Source: Massilia sp. YIM B02769
Lineage (GTDB): Bacteria > Pseudomonadota > Gammaproteobacteria > Burkholderiales > Burkholderiaceae_D
Assembly (NCBI RefSeq): GCF_030411995.1
Contig: NZ_JASNRC010000002.1
Coordinates: 248,001 to 312,000, forward strand
Direction: 5' to 3'
DNA: 64,000 nucleotides
In this document: positions 7,882-16,423 of the stretch, in pieces
Position numbering within the stretch: the stretch's first letter is position 1
Layout: every line of letters begins with the position of its first letter
Translations under genes and position numbers: made by a program
The notes under the pieces: generated by a model
Database searches by the model: none
What the model was told of the DNA's origin: nothing
The model's input: the letters and a program-made list of their open reading frames with translations, nothing else

Positions 7882-9162
7882 TTATCGGATCGTGGTTTCG
7901 TTTTGCAGGACCTGGCGTTCGCGCTCGCGCACGGTTTGCGCCAGCGCGTCGGCCTGCTTGTTGTTCGGATCGACACGGCGCGCGCTGTCGATATAGGTAC
8001 GGGCCGCGTCGAACTGGCCGCGCGCCAGCGCGCGCTCGGCGTCGCGCAGGAAGCCCTGCGCCATCTGCGCTTCCATCTGGGCCTGCATCTGCGCCGCCTG
8101 CACATGCACGGACGGCGCCGACGGCATCGCCGGCTGGGCCGGCGCCGGCACGGCGCTGCGCGCACGCGGCGCGCTTGCCGGCGCCGGCGCGGGTTCGTCG
8201 GGCAGGTCCGGGGCTGCGGGCAGCTCGACCGCACTGGCGCGCTCGCCCAGGCGCTGGACCTCGGCGCGCAGGCGTGCGAGGTCCGGATGCGAGCGGTCGG
8301 CCTGCTCCAGGCGGTCGATGGCCTGGCTGGCGCCGGCGCCGTCTTCCTGGCCGAGCAGCTGGCCGGCGCGTTCGCTTGCTTCGCTGGCCGTCCTGGACTG
8401 GCGCGCCAGGCGTGATTTCAGCGGCTTGACGCCGGCGCCGGCCGCGCAGTCGCGGTCGAGGCCATCGAGCCCCTTGCGCGCGGCGGCCAGGTCGTTCTCG
8501 TCGAGGCGCTCGCCGATGCCGGCCAGCTGCGTGTCGCAGGCGGCGGCAGCGTGTGCCTCCTTCGATACGGCCTCGATGCGGGCGCCGAGATCGCGCGCTT
8601 CGGCGCTGTCGGTGCCACAGGCGGCGCCGGCACGCTCGAGCTGCGTGCGCGCAGCCGCTTCGTCGCCCCCGGCCAGCGCACGCTTGCCCGCTTCGTAGAC
8701 CTGGGCGCAGGCGGCCGCCTCGGTCTGCGCCGGCTTGCGCATGAACATCGCGGCCGCCAGGCACAGCAGCACGACGGCGATGATCAGGGCCTTGCGGTTC
8801 TTCGGCGGCTGCTCCTCCTCCCTGATTGCCGGCGTGGCCGGTGCAAACGGCGCGGCTTCAACGCTTGCCGCCGGCGCGGCAGGCGTTGGCGCAGCCGGTT
8901 CCGCAACCGGTTCCGGCGCCGGCACCGGGATGGGAACCGGCGTTGGCGCAGGAGCAGGAGCCGGCGCGGGTTGCGGCGGCGCAGGAGCAGGAGCCGGCGC
9001 GGGTTGCGCCGGAGCCGGTGCGGGCGCCGGTGCGGGCGCCGGCGTCCTGTCCGGCGCCGGCGCGGCTTCGCCTGCCCCGCCGGGGCGAAGATCCTCGCCG
9101 CAGTACGGGCAGAAATGCACCGTACTGAACAGGGAGGCTCGGCAAGTGACGCAGTTGTCCAA
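7882..9162 (-). CDS. Zinc-ribbon membrane protein with long Pro/Ala linker
   Basis: A 426-residue product starting at a TTG (9162) that follows GGGGAA at good spacing and lies 15 bp after the tubulin-like gene. The N-terminal zinc ribbon has Cys4, Cys7, Cys18 and Cys21 (CVTC and CPYC). A Pro/Ala linker of roughly 85 residues follows, encoded partly by a 33-bp direct repeat. Next is a single transmembrane helix (about 128-146, ALIIAVVLLCLAAAMFM), then a long periplasmic or second-side helical region with several cysteines (ACAQVYEAGK, AAACDTQLAG, LDRDCAAGAG). It ends in a region resembling TPR helices (AERALARGQFDAARTYIDSA). The layout suggests a bridge between a cytoplasmic partner that binds the ribbon and the cell envelope. 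Function is unknown. Confidence 0.78.
   Translation of the reverse strand: MDNCVTCRASLFSTVHFCPYCGEDLRPGGAGEAAPAPDRTPAPAPAPAPAPAQPAPAPAPAPPQPAPAPAPAPTPVPIPVPAPEPVAEPAAPTPAAPAASVEAAPFAPATPAIREEEQPPKNRKALIIAVVLLCLAAAMFMRKPAQTEAAACAQVYEAGKRALAGGDEAAARTQLERAGAACGTDSAEARDLGARIEAVSKEAHAAAACDTQLAGIGERLDENDLAAARKGLDGLDRDCAAGAGVKPLKSRLARQSRTASEASERAGQLLGQEDGAGASQAIDRLEQADRSHPDLARLRAEVQRLGERASAVELPAAPDLPDEPAPAPASAPRARSAVPAPAQPAMPSAPSVHVQAAQMQAQMEAQMAQGFLRDAERALARGQFDAARTYIDSARRVDPNNKQADALAQTVRERERQVLQNETTIR
8945..9008. repeat. 33-bp direct repeat encoding the Pro/Ala linker
   Basis: Two nearly identical units of 33 bp start at 8945 and 8978 (both begin GGCGCAGGAGCAGGAGCC). They encode alternating Pro-Ala residues in the linker of the zinc-ribbon membrane protein. 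A period divisible by three keeps the frame, so copy number could vary between strains without breaking the gene. Confidence 0.8.
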
Positions 9163-9177
9163 GACGTTTCCCCGTGA

Positions 9178-12100
9178 TCAGGCCAGTGGCGGCGGCATCG
9201 ACGGCGCGGCCGGCGCCAGCAGCGGCGCCAGTTCGGCCAGCTGGGTCAGCTCGACCCAGCCCGGCAGGCCCTGGCGCCAGACCTTGGTGCCGGCGGCGGC
9301 GATCTGCGCGCTCTGCAGCATCTGGCCGAGCTGCTGCATGCCGTAGGGGCCATACTGCTGGCCGTTGACGCCGATGTGGTACTGGTGCTCGACCAACGGC
9401 GGCGGCATCAGGCCCGGGGCCGGGGCCAGCGGCGGAACGCCGGTCGTCGCGGCCAGGGTCGGCTGGACCCAGGCCGGCTGCACCTGCGCCTGCACCTGCG
9501 GCACCACGATCGGAGCGGCGGCGCCGGCCAGGGCGTCGAGGCGGCCCGCTTCCAGCATCGCCGGCTGCACCACCATCTTCAGGCGCGGCTTGCCGTCGGC
9601 GCCAGGCTCGCGCACTTCCCACTCGTAGGCGTCGGCATCGGATTCCGGCACCGCGGTGGTCCAGTCCGCCAGGCTGTCGAGCAGGCGGTCGCCCATGCGG
9701 GCGATGTCCTCGGCGCTGACGCCCTTGCGCCTGGCGCGGTCGCCCAGGTCCAGCTTGGCTTCCGCGGCGATCGCGCTGGCGAAGCCCTGGCGCGGCAGTT
9801 CGGTGCCGCTGGCGGTGGCCACCAGCTTCGGCGCGTAGACTTCCTTCTCGTAGTAGCCGCACAGCGCGCCGAGCGCCGCGATCTGCACGCCGTCCAGGTT
9901 CGCCAGCGCGTCCTGCACACGCGCCACGATGGCGTCGCGGTAGGCCTGCGGCAGGCCGTTCTGGCGGATCGCGCGCTCGTTGCCGATGCGGCGGATGTCG
10001 CCGCGCGCCACCGTGAACTGGTACTGGCCGTTCGGCACCAGGCGCTGCGGCGAGCGCGTCAGCACGCCGAGCATGACCGCCAGCAGGAAGCTCTTGAAGT
10101 CGTCCGCCAGGCGGTTGATCTCCTCGGTGCTCGGCGCCATCGGGTGGCTGAACTGGGTCGAATCGATGTGGGTGTGGGTCGGGCTGCGCTCTTCTTCCTT
10201 GCGGTAGCTGGTGCGCCAGCCGTCCATCCCGCGCAGCACCGTCATCGGCACGCCCGACAGCTCGCAATAGCAGACCGCGCGGCCCGGGATGCCGGTCTCG
10301 ACGATCTTCAGCTGGGCCGGGGTGATGCCGGCATGGGCCGGCACCGCCTTGTCGAGCTCGTGGCCGAAGCGGCGCGCGAATTCGTCGGCGTTGGCGACGC
10401 CGACGAAGCACTTGAACTGGTCGCCCTTGACCGCGAAGTCGCCCATGTGGGCGTCGATCCAGGGCATGGCGCAGGCCAGCAGCTTGCGGAAGCGCTCCTG
10501 GCGCTCGGTCGAACTCATCTGCTCGAGGGCCTCGGCCAGCGGGTCGGCATCGGCGCCGTCGTCGCCCGCCGCCACCAGCAGCAGCTGGCGCTCGGCCATG
10601 CGCTTGACCTTGGCGAGGATCTCGCGGCGCGAGTCGGCTTCCGACAGCATCGGGAACAGGGTCTTCGAGCCGCCGATGTCCTTGAAGGCTTCGTCGGCCC
10701 AGTCGCGCAGTTGCAGCGCGTTCGGCAGCGCCACCTGCTGGTCGGCCACCGGCACCGTGATCAGGGTCGCGTAGTCCTTGCCGAGTTCGGTCTGCAGGAT
10801 GGCGTTCAGCTGCTGCAGCTCGCCCAGCATGGCCAGCACGCCTTCGCGGCCTTCCTGGAATTCGCCGACCAGGCCGTTCCAGGTCGCACGCCCCTGGGCG
10901 TCGACGCCGGTCTTGCGGCCCAGCCACTGCGAGATCTCGCCCATCAGCAGCGCGGCCTCGTCGGCCGCCTTGGCGCGCAGGTGGAACTTGAGCGCGTTCG
11001 CCATCTCAATGCGCAGGTGGTCCAGCACCAGCGCGGCCTGCTTCTCGCCGCTGCCGAAGAAGCCGCCCTTGGTCTGCTCGAGGTTGTTCAGCAGGCGTTC
11101 GAATTCGCGGGTACGCACCGCTTCCTTGATCTCGCGGTAGCGCTCGGCGTTCACGCCCAGCGCGGCGACGATGCCGGCGCCGGCCGCTTCCAGGCGGTCC
11201 TTGATCTGCTCGACCAGCGACAGCACGTATTCCAGGCCGCCGTGTTCCTTGTTGTCGAGGTAGGCGTAAAGCTGCTCGCGCACCGTGGCCTTGATGGTTT
11301 CGAATTCCTCGCGGCGGCGCTTCGAGACGCGGTCCTCGGTGGTGTCGGCGGTCGAGTCCTGGTCGCGCACGGCGTCGCGCTCGAGTTCGCGCATCGCCTC
11401 GCGCACCTGGGCCGGCCATTCGCGGCGGTCGAAGCCGCTGCGGATGGCGTCGACGCGGTTGTTGACGCGCTGCTCGATGCCGGCCACCAGCAGGCCGTGG
11501 CGGTCCTGCAGCAGGTTGTCGACCACCAGGTAGTCGTTGAATTCGCCGCTGCTACGCTTGAGTTCGATGTTCTTGTCCGAGAACACCGGGAAGTCGCCGA
11601 AAGGCAGCGCGCGCAGGCCCATGTGGGTGGCCATGAAGTCGTCGCGGTGCTTGTCGGTGGCGCGGTTGGCGCCGACGTCCGAGCTGCCGACGCCGAAGAA
11701 GGCCTTCAGCATGGCGCCGGCCCAGTGGTGGGCGCGGGCGTCGCGCCGCGCTTCCTGGCGCGTGTCGAGCAGCGACTGGCCAAAGGCCGAGAAGCGCTTC
11801 GAATAGGTCAGGCGCATGTCGGCGAAGCGGTGCTTCGGCACCAGGGCGTCGTGCGGGAAGTTCTTGTGCTGGGCCTGGTTCACGGCCACCGAGCGCTTGT
11901 TGCGCGCGAAGTCGCCGGAGGCGAAGTCCTCGAACAGGGTATCGGCCACCATGTGGTAGATGTCCTTGATGTCCTTGGTATTCTGCTGGGCCAGGTTGCC
12001 CGAGTCGACCAGGTAGACCTCGCTGTAGGGCTCGCGCGGCAGCTCGTGGCGGTCGTAGGCGTCCCAGCGGCCGACATAGCCGGTGTTGCCCTTCATCGCC

Positions 12101-12900
12101 GATTCGAGTTCCATCAGCGCGGCGTAGCCGTTGGCTTCGGTGCGGTCCTTGTTGGCGCCGGCATAGCCGGTCGGCAGGAACAGCATCAGTTCGACGTCGG
12201 CCTGGGTCACCTCGGTGCGCGCCAGCGCGCGCGCCAGCAGGCCCATGTCGAGGAAGGCGCCGGAGCCGGTGCCGCCGGCCACCGAGCCGACCACCACCAC
12301 GCGGAAGCGCCCGGTTTCCATGCGCAGGCCCAGCTGCGACAGCTGGCGCTCGTGCGACAGGCCGGCCTTCAGCACCTTCAGCTTCTGGCGGATCTTGTCG
12401 CGCACCTTCGGGTACTTGTCGAAGAAGTACAGGCGCGAGACGGCGCGGATCTGGCCCGCGCCCTTGCTCGGATCGATGCCCAGCTCGCGGATGCGCTTCG
12501 GCGTCAGCGGCAGCCATTCCTTCACGTGCGGGTATTTTTCCAGCGCGTCCTCGTCGCGGCTGTAGCGCTCCATGTCGAAGGACTCGACCACCTTCTCCTC
12601 GTCGGTGAACTTGACCTGGTCGAACTGCAGGTCGTCGGCCTGCGAGCGGCCGCTGTCGATGATGGCGCCGCTGTCGAGGTCGAACTGGATGAACTGGGCG
12701 ACCGGGAAGTCGGCCAGGCTGTCCACCCGCACGCGGTTGTTGGCGCTGCCCCAGAGGGTGTTCAGGATGCGGCGGCGCACCCGCATCAGCACTTCCATGC
12801 CGGTACCGCCGATACCGATGAACAGGGTGGGACGCAGGTCGATCACGGTTTCCTGCTTGCGCTCGGCGGCGCCCAGGGACTGGTTGAGATTGTCGGACAT
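9178..12900 (-). CDS. Tubulin/FtsZ-like GTPase with C-terminal GYF_2-type domain
   Basis: A 1240-residue protein, the core of an eight-gene operon. Residues about 25-35 read LFIGIGGTGME, the first glycine-rich loop of the tubulin/FtsZ fold. Residues 205-214 read GSVAGGTGSG, which matches the tubulin signature loop (GGGTGTG-type) that contacts the nucleotide phosphates. This pattern fits the divergent tubulin-like family known in Pfam as Tubulin_2. The middle part (about 300-1100) is long, helical and not recognisable. The last 70 residues contain a GYF_2-type module (YHIGVNGQQYGPYGMQQL, then VWRQGLPGW), a peptide-binding or adaptor fold. No signal peptide or membrane helix is seen, so it should be cytosolic. 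It is about three times the length of FtsZ. The start at 12900 follows AGAGGAAA. GTP use and polymerisation are inferred from the loops, not shown. Confidence 0.85.
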   Translation of the reverse strand: MSDNLNQSLGAAERKQETVIDLRPTLFIGIGGTGMEVLMRVRRRILNTLWGSANNRVRVDSLADFPVAQFIQFDLDSGAIIDSGRSQADDLQFDQVKFTDEEKVVESFDMERYSRDEDALEKYPHVKEWLPLTPKRIRELGIDPSKGAGQIRAVSRLYFFDKYPKVRDKIRQKLKVLKAGLSHERQLSQLGLRMETGRFRVVVVGSVAGGTGSGAFLDMGLLARALARTEVTQADVELMLFLPTGYAGANKDRTEANGYAALMELESAMKGNTGYVGRWDAYDRHELPREPYSEVYLVDSGNLAQQNTKDIKDIYHMVADTLFEDFASGDFARNKRSVAVNQAQHKNFPHDALVPKHRFADMRLTYSKRFSAFGQSLLDTRQEARRDARAHHWAGAMLKAFFGVGSSDVGANRATDKHRDDFMATHMGLRALPFGDFPVFSDKNIELKRSSGEFNDYLVVDNLLQDRHGLLVAGIEQRVNNRVDAIRSGFDRREWPAQVREAMRELERDAVRDQDSTADTTEDRVSKRRREEFETIKATVREQLYAYLDNKEHGGLEYVLSLVEQIKDRLEAAGAGIVAALGVNAERYREIKEAVRTREFERLLNNLEQTKGGFFGSGEKQAALVLDHLRIEMANALKFHLRAKAADEAALLMGEISQWLGRKTGVDAQGRATWNGLVGEFQEGREGVLAMLGELQQLNAILQTELGKDYATLITVPVADQQVALPNALQLRDWADEAFKDIGGSKTLFPMLSEADSRREILAKVKRMAERQLLLVAAGDDGADADPLAEALEQMSSTERQERFRKLLACAMPWIDAHMGDFAVKGDQFKCFVGVANADEFARRFGHELDKAVPAHAGITPAQLKIVETGIPGRAVCYCELSGVPMTVLRGMDGWRTSYRKEEERSPTHTHIDSTQFSHPMAPSTEEINRLADDFKSFLLAVMLGVLTRSPQRLVPNGQYQFTVARGDIRRIGNERAIRQNGLPQAYRDAIVARVQDALANLDGVQIAALGALCGYYEKEVYAPKLVATASGTELPRQGFASAIAAEAKLDLGDRARRKGVSAEDIARMGDRLLDSLADWTTAVPESDADAYEWEVREPGADGKPRLKMVVQPAMLEAGRLDALAGAAAPIVVPQVQAQVQPAWVQPTLAATTGVPPLAPAPGLMPPPLVEHQYHIGVNGQQYGPYGMQQLGQMLQSAQIAAAGTKVWRQGLPGWVELTQLAELAPLLAPAAPSMPPPLA

Positions 12901-12957
12901 GGTGGTTTCCTCTTGCTGTGCGGGCTGGTGCGTGCTTGTTTGCTGCTTATCTGCGGC

Positions 12958-13401
12958 TTATTTGCGGCTGGCGGTGAAGGTCAGCACCAGCGAAGCCAGG
13001 GCCACCACCGCGATCGGGCCGACGATGACCGGCGCCATGAAGCGCGAGGCGTTCACGCCGGCCAGCACGACGCCGGTGGCGGCGCTGGCCAGGAAGGTGA
13101 ACAGCCACCAGGCCGAGGCATTCGCCTTGTTCGGCGGGAGCTTCTTCGCCACCAGGCCGTTGGCATAGGCGTTCTTGGCCAGGAAGAAGACGATGAACAG
13201 CACCAGCAGGATGGCGCCGCCGATCAGCAGGTCGCGCGAGCCGGTGTTCTCGGCCGCCAGGGCGGCGGCCGGCTGGGTCTCGAAGCCGGTGGCGGCCGTG
13301 CCGGCCTCCGGTGTGGACACCGCGTCGGGGGCGGCCGGCGCTGCCGGAGCGGATGGATCGGGCAGGCTGAAGCCGGCGTTGTCTTTGTTTTCCTGTGCCA
13401 T
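12958..13401 (-). CDS. Small membrane protein with three predicted helices
   Basis: A 147-residue protein with a Pro/Ala-rich N-terminal tail of about 50 residues, likely disordered. Three hydrophobic helices follow: about 56-76 (DLLIGGAILLVLFIVFFLA), 95-115 (WWLFTFLASAATGVVLAG) and 120-143 (APVIVGPIAVVALASLVL). The ending is a short basic tail. There is no cysteine pair, enzyme motif or transporter signature. It lies between the vWA-like gene (59 bp away) and the tubulin-like GTPase gene (57 bp away) on the same strand, with a GAAAGAGA site before the ATG. A role as the membrane platform of the operon is plausible but inferred only from position. Confidence 0.75.
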   Translation of the reverse strand: MAQENKDNAGFSLPDPSAPAAPAAPDAVSTPEAGTAATGFETQPAAALAAENTGSRDLLIGGAILLVLFIVFFLAKNAYANGLVAKKLPPNKANASAWWLFTFLASAATGVVLAGVNASRFMAPVIVGPIAVVALASLVLTFTASRK

Positions 13402-13460
13402 GTTGGTCTCTTTCAGTGGAATGAAGGGCTGTTGTTGTCGTATGGGGGTGAAGCGAAAAA

Positions 13461-14951
13461 TCAGCCGAGCGCGATCGTGTGGCCGTCCTCGACCTTCAGC
13501 ACCGCCGGGCGGCCCAGGCCGCGCTTGACGATGCCGGCCGGGTTGCCGTCGGCGTCGAGCAGCGCCAGTTGCTGGAAGGGCTTGAGCAGGACCTGGCGCG
13601 CCACGCCGTCGACCTTGACCGGATAGCGCGTGCTGCGGCGCGACACCAGGCCCAGGGCCAGCAGGCCGCCCAGCAGCGCCAGCACGGCGCCGACGATGAC
13701 GAACACCGGCAGCAGCGGATACTGCACGCGCACCAGCAGCGGCACCCGGGCCGTCGAGGCGCGCACCGTCTCGGGCGGCGTGAAGACTTCGGAAATCGGG
13801 TCGCCCGGGAACAGTTCGCGCAGCTCGTCGGCGAAGCTGTCGGCCAGCACCAGGCGCTGGCCGGCCAGGCCGATCTCGGCGCGCATCGGCAGCAGCACCT
13901 GCTTGCCCATCGCGGCGATCGCCTGGGCCGACCAGGCCGACGGAATCTGCTCGACCGGCAGGTCGAAGCGCACCCGCACCGCCTGGCTGGCGGCCGGCTG
14001 CAGGCCGGACACGGTGGCCGGGCTGACCTCGAGCGCCGTGCGCCGGCCGCCCGCGCCGAGCGCCGCCTTCACTTCGGCACGCTCGATCACGTAGGGATAG
14101 AACAGATTCTGCAGCGAGGCATCGAGGGTGATGCGCGGCACCAGCGCCGCCGCGTCGACGTCGAGCACGACGGTGCGGCCGTCGGCGCCGAGGCTGGTCT
14201 TCACCGCGCCGCTGTTGCCGACCGCGCGCGGGACGATGCGCACGGCGTCGGCATCCACCGGTTTCAGGCGCGCCGGCGCGCGTGTCAGCACTTGCTTCAG
14301 GCGGCCTTCGGCCAGGATGCGGTCGAGCGCGTCGGCGGCCGGCTGGCCATAGGCCAGCGCGTACACCATCAGGCCGCGCGCCTGGTAGCGCTTGCCCTGC
14401 ACCGGCATCTTCAGCGGGAACACCACGGTCTTGCGGATCGAGGGCTCGAGGTGCAGCAGGCGGTAGAAGTCGCGGTTGCGCTCGGCCGTCTGCTGGTCGT
14501 TGTTCGGGCTGTTCTTGTTGTTGGTGAAGATCCAGACGATGCCGGGACGCGACTGGAACGGGCCGGTGATGGTGCGCGTCACCGCTTCCTGGAAGTCGGT
14601 GTCGGCCAGGGCCGCGCCCTCGCCCTTGCGCGCCAGCCCGAGCGTGGCCAGGCGCGCATTCACGCCGGCGCCAGCGCCCGCGCCGCCCTGGTTTTCGCCC
14701 AGCAGCAGCGGCGACTGGTTCTTGCCGTTGCTCTGGCTAAAGGCCAGTGTGAACACCTTTTCCGAGGGCCGGCTGGCGGCCTGGGCCACCGCGCCGACCA
14801 GCGGCTTGAGCCGGGACGCGGGGTCGACATAGAAGGGTTCCATCCAGCCCGAGTTCTGGACCAGGAAGGCGTGCTGGATGTCGGCGGCGCGCGCGGCGGA
14901 GCCCGCGCACAGGGCCGCCACGGCGGCCAGCGCTACGATGAATGGCTTCAT
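13461..14951 (-). CDS. vWA-like periplasmic protein with C-terminal membrane helix and degenerate MIDAS
   Basis: A 496-residue protein that begins at the ATG at 14951, overlapping the previous stop by four bases (ATGA), a sign of translational coupling. A signal peptide (1-23) leads into a Rossmann-like region. A vWA fold can be read there: the first strand ends in LVQNSGWMEPF where a metal site normally reads DxSGSM, TDFQEAVTRTI stands at the threonine position, and IVWIFTNNKNS stands where TDG is expected. The Asp of the first motif and the Asp-Gly of the last are missing, so metal binding is doubtful. A second beta-rich region follows, then a transmembrane helix (about 413-436, VFVIVGAVLALLGGLLALGL) and a 60-residue cytoplasmic tail. 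vWA proteins accompany some divergent FtsZ-like proteins. The vWA call is mine by pattern and is not certain. Confidence 0.7.
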   Translation of the reverse strand: MKPFIVALAAVAALCAGSAARAADIQHAFLVQNSGWMEPFYVDPASRLKPLVGAVAQAASRPSEKVFTLAFSQSNGKNQSPLLLGENQGGAGAGAGVNARLATLGLARKGEGAALADTDFQEAVTRTITGPFQSRPGIVWIFTNNKNSPNNDQQTAERNRDFYRLLHLEPSIRKTVVFPLKMPVQGKRYQARGLMVYALAYGQPAADALDRILAEGRLKQVLTRAPARLKPVDADAVRIVPRAVGNSGAVKTSLGADGRTVVLDVDAAALVPRITLDASLQNLFYPYVIERAEVKAALGAGGRRTALEVSPATVSGLQPAASQAVRVRFDLPVEQIPSAWSAQAIAAMGKQVLLPMRAEIGLAGQRLVLADSFADELRELFPGDPISEVFTPPETVRASTARVPLLVRVQYPLLPVFVIVGAVLALLGGLLALGLVSRRSTRYPVKVDGVARQVLLKPFQQLALLDADGNPAGIVKRGLGRPAVLKVEDGHTIALG

Positions 14952-16423
14952 GCGAGGTCCCAGCCGGCGATCGATTTCAGCAGCGGGTGGTAGGCCCACA
15001 AACGCCCGCCATGCCGGAACAGGCGCAGGCGCCAGGGCTGGGCCACGGCGATGGTGTGGAAGCCGGTGGTCGCGCTGGCGTCGTCGACCACCAGCTCGGC
15101 GCGCAGCTTCTCGTTCGAGGCCAGCAGGGTCTCGAGCGCTTCGTGGCTTTCGATTCTCAAGCCGATCGCGCTCTTCGTGGCCGGCGACTCGACCAGGGGA
15201 ACGATCACTTCGCTCGGCGTGCTGTCGTCGCCCTGCTCCGGATCGTTCCAGGGTTCGTCGGTGAAGCGGGTAGAAAAACGGTAGGTGTAGCTGCCCGAGC
15301 ACAGGCGCGGCGAGGACGCGGGCGCCTGCTCGACGCCGTCGGTGCCCAGCTTCAGGTAGGTGTACTGCTGGCTGGCGTTGTCGAAGCAGATCTGCCACAG
15401 GGCGCCGTCGAGCGCCAGGTAGGGGCTGCCGAACTGGAATTGCGGCGCGATGCCGGCCGGCCAGGGAAGGAAGGCGGCGAGCACCTCGCCGCTGACCTGC
15501 TTGTGCAGGCGCAGCTGGCCGCCGGCGCAAGGCCAGAAGGCGACCCGGCCCTGGGACACCGGCGCGCTGATCTCGCCCGGCTCGATGCCGGCGGGCAGCG
15601 CCAGACGCAGGGCGGCGCCGCCGGCCGGATCGACGCCGATGAAGACCAGCTTGCCGGCCTCGCGGCACGGGGCCCAGACGCGGCCGTCGAAGCCGACCGG
15701 GGCGCCCACCGCCGGGCCGTCGCCGGCATAGTCCACCTCGTAGACCAGGGCGGCGATGTCGGGCGTGACGCAGGCCAGGCCGCGCTCGGTCGGCAGGTAG
15801 AGGCGGCTGTGGAAACCATGCGCCAGCTCGGCGCGCCAGGCGCCGCGCGGCAAGGCCGTTTCGCTCAGCAGCAGCGGCTTGCCGTTTTCCAGCTCGACCC
15901 ATTCGTCGACGCCGGCTACCCAGCCGAACAGGGTGCCCTTGCGCGGATCGAGCGCCAGCAGGACCGCATCGAGGCTGCCGAAGGAAGCGGAAAAGAATTC
16001 GTAGTCGCCGGGCGGCGGCAGGGGCAGCGCGGCATCCGGCTCGGCCTCGGGATCGTGGCGGCGTGCGCGCGCCAGCGCCAGCGGACGCGCGCTCTGGCGC
16101 AGGCCGGCCAGGACGCGGCCGCTTTGGCCGGTGTGCGGCGCGGCGCCATGCGGGGCGACCCAGGCCTCGTCCTTGTCGGCCGGCCGGGCGCCGCGCAGCT
16201 GTTCGCCGCTGAGCGGGCTGAACCTGAATTCGGGAGGAAAATGCAGCGACCCGTCGCGCGGCAAGGCGCTGGCCTGCATCAGCGCGCCGAGGACCTCGCG
16301 CGACAGGCGCGACGACACCGGATAACCCAGCGCGGTGCGTTTCAGCTCGAGGCCGGGCCGGTCCATGTCGAGTTCCCAGACACCGGAAGACAGCGACCAC
16401 TCACCCGCAGTTTTCAATTCCAT
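14948..16423 (-). CDS. Uncharacterised 491-residue protein, first gene of the tubulin-like operon
   Basis: This soluble protein has no signal peptide or membrane helix. From about residue 140 it consists of short beta-strand repeats of similar size (DAVLLALDPRKGTLFGWV, RLYLPTERGLACVTPD, GRVWAPCREAGKLVFIGVD, YLALDGALWQICFD, ending in GGRLWAYHPLLKSI). This rhythm suggests a beta-propeller or another repeat-based beta structure. The N-terminal 130 residues differ and contain LKRTALGYPVSSRLSREVLG. I cannot name a family. It is the promoter-proximal gene and its stop overlaps the ATG of the vWA-like gene. The Shine-Dalgarno sequence of its own ATG at 16423 is weak. It may serve as a scaffold for the other products, which is inference. 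Confidence 0.65.
   Translation of the reverse strand: MELKTAGEWSLSSGVWELDMDRPGLELKRTALGYPVSSRLSREVLGALMQASALPRDGSLHFPPEFRFSPLSGEQLRGARPADKDEAWVAPHGAAPHTGQSGRVLAGLRQSARPLALARARRHDPEAEPDAALPLPPPGDYEFFSASFGSLDAVLLALDPRKGTLFGWVAGVDEWVELENGKPLLLSETALPRGAWRAELAHGFHSRLYLPTERGLACVTPDIAALVYEVDYAGDGPAVGAPVGFDGRVWAPCREAGKLVFIGVDPAGGAALRLALPAGIEPGEISAPVSQGRVAFWPCAGGQLRLHKQVSGEVLAAFLPWPAGIAPQFQFGSPYLALDGALWQICFDNASQQYTYLKLGTDGVEQAPASSPRLCSGSYTYRFSTRFTDEPWNDPEQGDDSTPSEVIVPLVESPATKSAIGLRIESHEALETLLASNEKLRAELVVDDASATTGFHTIAVAQPWRLRLFRHGGRLWAYHPLLKSIAGWDLA

Noticed and set aside
9376-13626. A 1416-codon open frame on the plus strand antisense to the tubulin-like gene
   Set aside because: The product is His/Arg/Val/Gly-rich low complexity without any domain. 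High GC keeps the antisense frame open, and the minus-strand protein has clear motifs.
14952-16400. Extension of the vWA-like frame upstream to 16400
   Set aside because: The extension overlaps the upstream gene in another frame and is Arg/Ala/Gly-rich; the ATG at 14951 begins a proper signal peptide.
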